NCBI GenBank assembly: GCA_019100305.1
Contig: JAHRHW010000143.1
Span: 1-9,655 of the forward strand
Length of the DNA stretch: 9,655 bases
DNA from: Candidatus Thiodiazotropha taylori
GTDB taxonomy: Bacteria > Pseudomonadota > Gammaproteobacteria > Chromatiales > Chromatiaceae
Direction: 5' to 3'
Shown: piece after piece, positions 1-5,786 of the stretch
Position numbering within the stretch: the first letter of the stretch is position 1
How the letters are laid out: each line of letters starts with the position of its first letter
The notes under the pieces: generated by a model
What the model saw: the letters and a program-made list of their open reading frames with translations, nothing else
Databases searched by the model: none
What the model was told of the DNA's origin: nothing
Program-made: the position numbers and the translations under genes

Positions 1-164
1 ACGGAATGGGTTTGGAGGTGATCGCCGAAGGTGTGGAGACAGAGGATCAGTTGAAGCAACTGCAGAATATGAAGTGCGATCTTGCTCAGGGATTTCTATT
101 CAACAAACCGATAACGGCAGAGGCTTTCACGAGTATGTTGAAGGATTCGGTCGGTGTATCCTGA
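1..164 (+). CDS. EAL-domain protein, C-terminal fragment (cut by window start)
   Basis: Reading from base 3, 53 codons precede a TGA at 162-164. The peptide contains EVIAEGVET, then CDLAQGFLFNKPI, which are the last conserved blocks of the EAL (c-di-GMP phosphodiesterase) domain: the AEGVET glutamate and the D-x-x-QG-x-x-F-x-x-P strand. The protein ends about 20 residues after the final motif, so EAL is its C-terminal domain. The N-terminal part, including the EAL signature itself and any GGDEF, PAS or receiver domain, lies outside the window, so catalytic activity cannot be judged. By family knowledge it would hydrolyse or bind cyclic di-GMP in the cytoplasm or at the inner membrane. It converges on the DUF1501 gene. 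Confidence 0.9.
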   Translation, partial: GMGLEVIAEGVETEDQLKQLQNMKCDLAQGFLFNKPITAEAFTSMLKDSVGVS

Positions 165-236
165 ATCAGCTTTGTGGTGTGAAAAAGGGAATGGCTGCCT
201 GACTGCAGATTCTGACTCTATCTGCTGCTGAGCGGT
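165..236. other. Convergent intergenic gap with weak hairpin
   Basis: This 72-base gap lies between the ends of the EAL gene (+) and the DUF1501 gene (-). It contains GCAGAT and ATCTGC (about 205-225) as a 6-bp inverted repeat around 9 bases. No run of T follows on either strand, so it is at most a weak terminator. I see nothing else in it. Confidence 0.3.
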
Positions 237-1394
237 TCAGTCCAAAAACAGATTAGCCGTCGTCGGACCTGCAAACCCGGGAAAAACCTGAGCCAGATCC
301 GTACCGCCCAGTCGTTTATTCAACAATTCTGCAAGCAGGGTGCGCAAATCGGTGGTAATCGCTAGGTCTTCCCCTAGGTGCAGATCCGCTGTAGAGAGAC
401 CGGGCCAGTCGGTAATCACCTGTCCGCCGTTTACTCCGCCACCCATGGCATAAGCCACTCCACCGGTACCATGGTCAGTTCCCGCTGAGGCGTTTTCTGC
501 AACACGTCGACCGAACTCGGTCATTACGAACAGGCTGATTCGCTGCATCAGATCAGCCATATCCGTGTGGAAAGCGCTCAATGAATCAGCCAGATCAGTC
601 AGGGACTGCTGCAGATTAACGGGTAGATTCTCATGGTGATCCCAACCCCCTGCATCGATGCAGATGACTTCGACAGGTAGATTCGATTTGATCAACTGAG
701 CTGTCTGCTGCATTTTTCTACCCAACTCGGTCTCCGGGTAGCGCGCGCCATGTTCCGGCATGATGCTCTGCAACTCAGCAGCCTGCAGTTCTGTTACCGC
801 GGATAGTGCTGCCTGAGCCGGTACTGCAAGGGGTATTTGATCATGAAACAGATTACCTAAGACCTCGGTATAACCCGAGTCAATGATCTCCTGGCTAAAG
901 CCGAATTCGCCCAGGTTGCTGATGGCAAGCGGTTCACTGGCCCCATGCAGTGAGACCGGAACATTGCCACTGATGGATACGATACGAAAAGCAGAACCGC
1001 TATTGACAGGGTCCAGGCTGAGATGGCGACCAAGCCAACCGCTGCTCGGCAGTGGCTTGGCTGACACGCCTCGTTCCACGATATCCTGGGCTACGAAATG
1101 AGAGCGGGAGTTGTGGGGAATGCCTGTGGCGTGTACGAGCGCCAATTGGCCCGAGTCATAGATCGCTTTGAGTGATGCCAACGCAGGATGTAGTGCGAAG
1201 CGGCCATCCAGATCGATAGCGCCATCCTGCGTACCAGGTACAGGGACCGCGATGCTGGATCGCTGAGTGTAGTAATCGGGATCCGTGTAGGGGACCAGAC
1301 TGTTCAGGCCATCGGCTGCACCTCGCTGGAACAGGTAGACCAACAGGTCTTTGTCAGCAGGAAGTCTATTGGCGTAGTCGTTGTATCCACTCAT
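237..1394 (-). CDS. DUF1501 family protein lacking an export signal
   Basis: The 385-aa product carries the conserved blocks of DUF1501 in order: RGAADGLN (24-31), NSRSHFVAQD (95-104), DAGGWDHHEN (247-256), TEFGRRVAEN (292-301) followed by GTDHGTGG (305-312), and a C-terminal TTDLRTLLAELL (347-358). The D/H-rich motifs resemble metal-site blocks of the alkaline phosphatase/sulfatase superfamily, to which this family is thought related; its reaction is not established. The core strand DLLVYLF begins at residue 16, so there is no twin-arginine or Sec signal, although many family members have one. The start is secure: the frame upstream of ATG 1394 has no ATG, GTG or TTG back to an in-frame stop inside the DUF1800 gene. 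AAGAGA upstream is a plausible ribosome binding site. It lies 11 bases after the DUF1800 gene and is very likely co-transcribed. Confidence 0.9.
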   Translation of the reverse strand: MSGYNDYANRLPADKDLLVYLFQRGAADGLNSLVPYTDPDYYTQRSSIAVPVPGTQDGAIDLDGRFALHPALASLKAIYDSGQLALVHATGIPHNSRSHFVAQDIVERGVSAKPLPSSGWLGRHLSLDPVNSGSAFRIVSISGNVPVSLHGASEPLAISNLGEFGFSQEIIDSGYTEVLGNLFHDQIPLAVPAQAALSAVTELQAAELQSIMPEHGARYPETELGRKMQQTAQLIKSNLPVEVICIDAGGWDHHENLPVNLQQSLTDLADSLSAFHTDMADLMQRISLFVMTEFGRRVAENASAGTDHGTGGVAYAMGGGVNGGQVITDWPGLSTADLHLGEDLAITTDLRTLLAELLNKRLGGTDLAQVFPGFAGPTTANLFLD

Positions 1395-1405
1395 GGAGTC
1401 ATCTC

Positions 1406-3067
1406 TTAACGAAGCTGGAAATAGACTGAACTGACCAACACGGCAGCCACCAAGGGTGCAATCTGTTCAGGTATATCATCCGGTAGCTTGGCATCTTCAT
1501 CATAGCGGTATTCGGTCGTCAGCCAGTCGATAATGTGGCGACGATCTGCCGAGGAGATTGGTCGCATCAGTATCGCATTGGTCAAGGCATCAGTGATGGC
1601 CGCCAGGCTCTCTGCACCATTCAACATCGGTAGATAGTCGATGCGGATGATGTCGTTGGAAAGGGAAACTGGGGCAAAGCTGAAAAAAGAGAGGCGCCAT
1701 CGATTCAATATCCCTCCGGTACCGGACCAGTAGGATTGAACGTCCGGATAGCCATCCGGTGTGGACCAGAAGTAGGGCAGTTGACCAAGAATCGCTTGGG
1801 CAAAAAAGTACAACTCCCCATTGTCCGCCGGATAGCCGGTATCCGGAGCCAGTGCGCGTACCAAACCGGCCAGAAACTCGCTGGGTCGGGTCAACTTCTG
1901 ATCCGCATTCGCTTGCATGGCATTGCTGGCAAACAGGGCTCGAAGGGTCTGCTTGATGTCGCCTTGACTGCTGATGAATGCTTCGGCAACCTGGGCTATG
2001 ATTGACTCGTCCGGATCGTCACTGACAAATCTGCGGCACAACTTGGTTGCGATGAAATCTGCGGTTGAAGGGTGTGATACCAGCAGGTCCAGAATCTGCT
2101 CACCATCCTGCTGACCACCACCAGCGGCAATCGTCTGATTCAATACCACTTTACTTTGCTGGTCGTGAATTGCGTCGTTGTATCTGAAGACGCCATACTC
2201 AGCTGTCCCGCTGTTAGGAAACTCTATGGTCCATCCGGTAAAACATCTGGCCACCTCTTTGATATCGGTCTCCGTGTAACCACCATCAACACCAAGCGTG
2301 TGTAGCTCCATCAACTCCCGGGCATAATTTTCGTTTGGTGCGCTGGCGAGGTTGTTATAGTTGTCCAGGTAGAATAGCATGGCAGGGCTTTTGGCTGAGG
2401 CGTGCAACAGATCACGAAAATTACCCAAGGCATGGGTTCGTATCACCTGCTGGTCATCTGTCGGCTTCAAGGTGGGCTCAAGACCATTGATCAGATGGAT
2501 ATTGAAATGGTCCGTCCAGAACTCCACCATCACTTCATAGAGTTGGCGACGACTGAAGATCTGTCGATACTGGGTTGCCCCAATCATCTGCCTGACAACG
2601 CTTTCAATATTCTCCGGGAACCCGGCATAGAGTTCATCCGGTGTTTCGAATATCAGTGGGAAGCGGGTTTGAATCTCACTTTCCAAATTGGCGTCATCGA
2701 TACTGAGATAGTCCAGTTGTTGCTCCAGGTATTGATCGATACCCAGATTGTTTATGCTCTCAAGCTGATCCCGATGCACCCCGAAACTTGTTCGCTTCAA
2801 CACGCTATAGGCTGCGGATGCTTGCGGAATCTCTGTTTCAACTGTTACGGGATCGGGCTCACTCTGTTCGTCATCCTCCTCCTCACTGCTTCCACAACCC
2901 GGCAGGGTAAATGCAAGCGCCGAATAGCCTAGTCCATTGACCATCAGACTGAGAAATTCCCGGCGGTTGTGCAGATTTTCAATCGGCACTGCCGTTATCA
3001 TGTCATTGAGGTGGGGATTTGATAAAGACTTGCGTCTGGACATGGATCTATCTTTTTTCGCAGGCAT
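1406..3067 (-). CDS. DUF1800 family protein with Tat/lipoprotein-type signal
   Basis: The 553-aa product matches DUF1800. Conserved blocks are VEFWTDHFN (181-189), the hallmark NENYARELMELHTLGVDGG (245-263), and CFTGW (275-279); an early KRTSFG (91-96) fits the usual start of the domain. The N-terminus has NRREFLSL (34-41), a good twin-arginine motif, then a hydrophobic stretch and LPGC (55-58). Cys58 could be lipidated, though proline at -2 is not the standard lipobox residue. Residue +2 is Gly, so no Asp inner-membrane retention signal. An acidic linker (SSEEEDDEQSE, 60-70) follows. I expect a protein anchored in or secreted across the envelope. The start is uncertain: Met1, Met9 and Met23 are all possible; none has a strong ribosome binding site, and Met9 or Met23 would give a more usual signal length. 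Biochemical function is unknown; the family commonly sits directly beside DUF1501. Confidence 0.9.
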   Translation of the reverse strand: MPAKKDRSMSRRKSLSNPHLNDMITAVPIENLHNRREFLSLMVNGLGYSALAFTLPGCGSSEEEDDEQSEPDPVTVETEIPQASAAYSVLKRTSFGVHRDQLESINNLGIDQYLEQQLDYLSIDDANLESEIQTRFPLIFETPDELYAGFPENIESVVRQMIGATQYRQIFSRRQLYEVMVEFWTDHFNIHLINGLEPTLKPTDDQQVIRTHALGNFRDLLHASAKSPAMLFYLDNYNNLASAPNENYARELMELHTLGVDGGYTETDIKEVARCFTGWTIEFPNSGTAEYGVFRYNDAIHDQQSKVVLNQTIAAGGGQQDGEQILDLLVSHPSTADFIATKLCRRFVSDDPDESIIAQVAEAFISSQGDIKQTLRALFASNAMQANADQKLTRPSEFLAGLVRALAPDTGYPADNGELYFFAQAILGQLPYFWSTPDGYPDVQSYWSGTGGILNRWRLSFFSFAPVSLSNDIIRIDYLPMLNGAESLAAITDALTNAILMRPISSADRRHIIDWLTTEYRYDEDAKLPDDIPEQIAPLVAAVLVSSVYFQLR

Positions 3068-3090
3068 TAACGACTGATCTGATTCTTACA

Positions 3091-3119
3091 ACTGTAAAAA
3101 TCTGTTGTTGATGAATCAA
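3091..3119 (-). promoter_or_regulatory. Candidate promoter for the DUF1800-DUF1501 unit
   Basis: On the - strand TTGATT (3114-3119) and TACAGT (3091-3096) are separated by 17 bases, each matching the sigma-70 consensus at four of six positions. It lies about 24 bases before the Met1 codon. A 12-base palindrome, TTACAACTGTAA (3086-3097), covers the -10. This is a moderate visual match only. Confidence 0.35.
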
Positions 3120-3228
3120 TCACACTTCTTGAATGGTGAAGAATTGTAATAATCATTAGATTCCTCAGAGATGAAGCCAGACTATTGTCGCTAGTGGGAT
3201 TTACAGATGAACAAACTTAGGGTCAATT

Positions 3229-3636
3229 ATGAATCTGAAGATTGAGATTAATGGGGAAATCGGAACAGAGGAAGTGGTCGCACTCTATCGTGCCAATGGG
3301 TGGTCAGCGGCGGAAAAACCGGACAAACTGCTCGCCGCACTGAGACACTCTGATAACCGGGTAACGGCCCGTATTGATGGCAGATTGGTGGGTATCGGTA
3401 ATGCGATATCAGATGGTCATCTGGTGGTCTACTATCCTCATATGCTGGTTGATCCGGCGTATCATGGGCAGGCTATCGGGCGAAAGATGATGACCACCAT
3501 GATGAGTCTCTACGAAGGGTTTCATCAACAGATGCTGACCTCGGACAAGAAGGCAGTCGGCTTCTATCAGGTGCTCGGATTCAGTCGGGCAGGGAATACA
3601 GAGTCAATGTGGATCTACGAGGGACAGGACCACTGA
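3229..3636 (+). CDS. GNAT family N-acetyltransferase
   Basis: The 135-aa product is the size of a single GNAT domain. Residues 13-26 form the first helix (EEVVALYRANGWSA), 45-69 the antiparallel strands (VTARIDGRLVGIGNA and following), and PHMLVDPAYHGQAIGRKMM (70-88) the acetyl-CoA-binding motif A. KKAVGFYQVLGFSR (107-120) is motif B, with the usual tyrosine. The pyrophosphate loop reads H79-G-Q-A-I-G84 rather than the usual Q/R-x-x-G-x-G/A, so it is slightly degenerate. The enzyme would transfer an acetyl group from acetyl-CoA to an unidentified amine in the cytoplasm. AGGG about 9 bases before the ATG is the likely ribosome binding site. It is a single-gene unit, divergent from the DUF1800 gene and convergent with the barrel-protein gene; neighbours do not suggest a substrate. 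Confidence 0.88.
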   Translation: MNLKIEINGEIGTEEVVALYRANGWSAAEKPDKLLAALRHSDNRVTARIDGRLVGIGNAISDGHLVVYYPHMLVDPAYHGQAIGRKMMTTMMSLYEGFHQQMLTSDKKAVGFYQVLGFSRAGNTESMWIYEGQDH

Positions 3637-3706
3637 TTGAATTAGTCCAAACAGGGTCTGGGACGAATGGCACTTCCTTTAGAAAGTTGGATGACCCTAA
3701 GAGATT

Positions 3707-3806
3707 AACCGCCAATAAACGCTAATCACCGCAAGTTGCCGCAAAAAATCCCACATAGAGTAGTCTAATAGCGTAGATTCGCGGTGATTAGCGTTTATTG
3801 GCGGTT
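3707..3806. repeat. Long perfect inverted repeat (26-bp arms, 48-base centre)
   Basis: Bases 3707-3732 are the exact reverse complement of 3781-3806. Each arm includes the motif CGCTAATCACCGC and its complement GCGGTGATTAGCG, and AATAAACG/CGTTTATT. The flanks (gagatt on the left, aataaa/gaga complement on the right) continue the pairing imperfectly. It lies between convergent genes, ending 8 bases past the barrel-protein stop codon. It could act as a transcription barrier in both directions, but the 48-base loop and lack of a T run directly after the stem make it unlike a standard intrinsic terminator. It looks more like a dispersed palindromic repeat or a small non-autonomous element; no clear target duplication was seen. 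Confidence 0.85.
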
Positions 3807-3814
3807 TATTCTCT

Positions 3815-4993
3815 CTAAAAAAAGCGTGTTAAGGTGAGTTCCGCATAATCGTCCCGGCGCATGGAGTAGAGGGGGTCCTGTTCCGCGATATCCGACCATA
3901 CACGGATTTGTGCGCTGGTTTTCCAGTCACTGCCGATGCGGCGGCTGGCTTCAAGATTGAACATCCAGCTCGATTCATCCATGTCCTTGATCACACCAGC
4001 CAGTAATTCACTGCCATCCACATCATTTGCGGTGAGTCGAAAGCCCACAAATAGGTCGTTCTGAAAGGGTGTGGTCGCCTCATCCCCGCGGTCGTCATAA
4101 AGGTATTCACCCAGCAGACCAAGGTCCATATCGGTGTCAGCAATGCCGACCAGTGTATACTCGAATCCACCGGTTGCTGCATTGTAACTGCCACTGTCGA
4201 TTGACCGATGAATCGCCTCCAGCTTCCATAACCAATCCCCCTTGGTGGCCTGCAGATCGAGACTGGTTTGGTGCATCTGCTCATAGAACGGTATCAATCT
4301 GATCTCACCCCGGTTACCGAATCTGGGGATAAACAGGGGATCCCGACTGGTGCCGTTAAAATGTGCCAGACCGATGTCCCAGTCACCGATATAGTGTGAC
4401 CAGCGCAGTGCAAAGTCCAAGTGTCTCTCTTCCCGGTCCGACTCATACTCTGCATAATCCTGATCGACCGGTGGATTGGATCTTAGGCGTCCCTCATCGC
4501 CGGGAAAGGTTCGTTCACGAAATCCGATCAGGGTATAGAAGTCGAGGATACCCCAATCCCGCTCCAGAGAGAGCTTGATCAGGGGCTGACCAAGCTTCTG
4601 TTCACCATCAGGGTTCTCCACCAGATCTGTCTGGTTGATGGTATCCACCAGATGCAGGGCTTCGGTCACCCCCCAAAACACTTTGCCGACACCGGCCTGT
4701 GCCTCCCACCGGTTGCCGGCATAGGTCCAGATCAGCTCGCGGATGTCAGCATGGGTCCGCTCCTCGTCTTCGCTGTCCCAGCGAAAGAAGGGCACTACCA
4801 GCAGACTCTGATTACCGTTGTCCCAGCGTTGATAGTACTCGGGCTGAAAAGCCAGTGAGATGAGATGGTCCGATTGATTCTCGTAAGCGGCATCCTGAGG
4901 GAAGTAACGCCCTTGCAATTCAGCATAGCCACTCCACTCACCAGCTGATAACAGGCCAGGCATCAGACAAACAATCCAGCGCCATAATCTCAC
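3815..4993 (-). CDS. Outer-membrane beta-barrel protein of RND/LolA-like export unit
   Basis: I place the start at GTG 4993, giving 392 aa. It has AGGGAG nine to fourteen bases upstream, sits 13 bases after the preceding stop, and yields a clean short signal peptide (MRLWRWIVCLMPGLLSA, cut before GEWSG). An ATG at 5059 in the same frame would add 22 residues that overlap the upstream gene and place the signal internally. The mature protein is rich in alternating aromatic/polar strands separated by D/G/N turns and ends in LTLTRFF, with the terminal phenylalanine typical of barrels recognised by BamA. FWGVTEALHLVDTINQTDLVE (about 106-126 from the GTG) resembles the signature region of DUF1302-like outer-membrane proteins, but only loosely. 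As last gene of the unit it is the likely outer-membrane acceptor or channel for what the RND protein and LolA-like protein move. Family assignment is tentative. Confidence 0.8.
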   Translation of the reverse strand: MRLWRWIVCLMPGLLSAGEWSGYAELQGRYFPQDAAYENQSDHLISLAFQPEYYQRWDNGNQSLLVVPFFRWDSEDEERTHADIRELIWTYAGNRWEAQAGVGKVFWGVTEALHLVDTINQTDLVENPDGEQKLGQPLIKLSLERDWGILDFYTLIGFRERTFPGDEGRLRSNPPVDQDYAEYESDREERHLDFALRWSHYIGDWDIGLAHFNGTSRDPLFIPRFGNRGEIRLIPFYEQMHQTSLDLQATKGDWLWKLEAIHRSIDSGSYNAATGGFEYTLVGIADTDMDLGLLGEYLYDDRGDEATTPFQNDLFVGFRLTANDVDGSELLAGVIKDMDESSWMFNLEASRRIGSDWKTSAQIRVWSDIAEQDPLYSMRRDDYAELTLTRFF

Positions 4994-5006
4994 GACAACA
5001 TGCTCC

Positions 5007-5786
5007 CTATCTGGCCCGCTTGAGGCTGTTCTTATTGAAATCGGCATCAGTGAGGCCACTGCGAAAATCGTACTGCTTCCATGTCAGTAGAGTACTTTTG
5101 CCTGTTTGATGATTTTCCATAAACATCTCATCGGCACGCCAGTATTGGTCCAGATATTGTTGATAGCCACGAAACACCAGGGTCTTCAGCAAGACGTTTT
5201 TTCGATCGTAGTAGTCGATCTTAATCGGAATGTAACGCTCCTTGTCAACCCACATCTGCTGGCGTGTATAGCCCGAATTGGGATCAACTGGATAGCGTTC
5301 CAACAGATATGAGGCGATGCCATCGTGCTCGCTCTCTTCGATAAACTTGTAGGTGTATTTTTCAACCTCCTGCGAAGAGATATCTTCATAGGCGAACTCG
5401 CTGCCCATAAAGGGTCCGGACTTGTTTCTGGAAGCGATTCTTTTGACCCGCTTGAGTGCAGGAAGATAGAGCCACTGGTCATCATCACCAACCTTATGCG
5501 AGAAGCTCAGCAGAGCAGTGCCCTTGACATCTCTGGGCTCATCGAAGACTACCAGGGTTTTGTCTCCGTCGTTTTCCACCTCCAGGGTCTGATTCCGCAT
5601 ATCCCTCAGGCTCTCTTCACCATGACGGTTTTTCAGCAGCATGGTCATACTGGCTTTGAAATCATGGAAACCGGTGTCTCTGGTATCGACCTCTTTGGCG
5701 ATTTCAAGGCCCCGCTCTTCGGCTGTCATAGCCAGGGTCACGGCCGGTGCGAGCAAAAGCGTTGCTAGTATCAAGCTGAGCTTCAT
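5007..5786 (-). CDS. LolA-like outer membrane lipoprotein-sorting family protein
   Basis: The 259-aa product starts with a clear Sec signal peptide (MKLSLILATLLLAPAVTLA, cut near residue 19-20), so it is periplasmic. The body matches the LolA-like family found with RND/MMPL exporters: strand-rich with FKASMTMLLKNRHGEES (43-59), FDEPRDVKGTALLSF (81-95), the hallmark WLYLPALKRVKRIASRNKSG (105-124), then FMGSEFAYEDI (126-136), and a second half with MWVDKERYIPIKIDYYD (178-194). It should fold as an open half-barrel that shields a hydrophobic ligand; true LolA carries lipoproteins, but members in this context probably carry another lipid-like molecule. It overlaps the RND gene by ATGA, with GGAGG nine bases before its ATG lying within the last codons of that gene, so translational coupling is likely. 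Confidence 0.88.
   Translation of the reverse strand: MKLSLILATLLLAPAVTLAMTAEERGLEIAKEVDTRDTGFHDFKASMTMLLKNRHGEESLRDMRNQTLEVENDGDKTLVVFDEPRDVKGTALLSFSHKVGDDDQWLYLPALKRVKRIASRNKSGPFMGSEFAYEDISSQEVEKYTYKFIEESEHDGIASYLLERYPVDPNSGYTRQQMWVDKERYIPIKIDYYDRKNVLLKTLVFRGYQQYLDQYWRADEMFMENHQTGKSTLLTWKQYDFRSGLTDADFNKNSLKRAR

Noticed and set aside
2402..2932. 176-codon open frame on the + strand inside the DUF1800 gene
   Set aside because: It lies wholly antisense to a gene with strong family motifs, and its translation shows no recognisable domain.
3637..3706. AGGGTC and GACCCT (about 3653 and 3693) as a hairpin after the GNAT gene
   Set aside because: Six-bp arms with a loop of more than 30 bases and no T run; the larger inverted repeat next to it is the real structure.
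3991..4284. 97-codon - strand frame within the barrel-protein gene
   Set aside because: Alternative frame of the same strand inside a gene supported by a signal peptide and terminal aromatic residue; no motif.
5325..5768. 147-codon + strand frame opposite the LolA-like gene
   Set aside because: Antisense to a well-supported gene; hydrophobic look comes from the complement of its codons.
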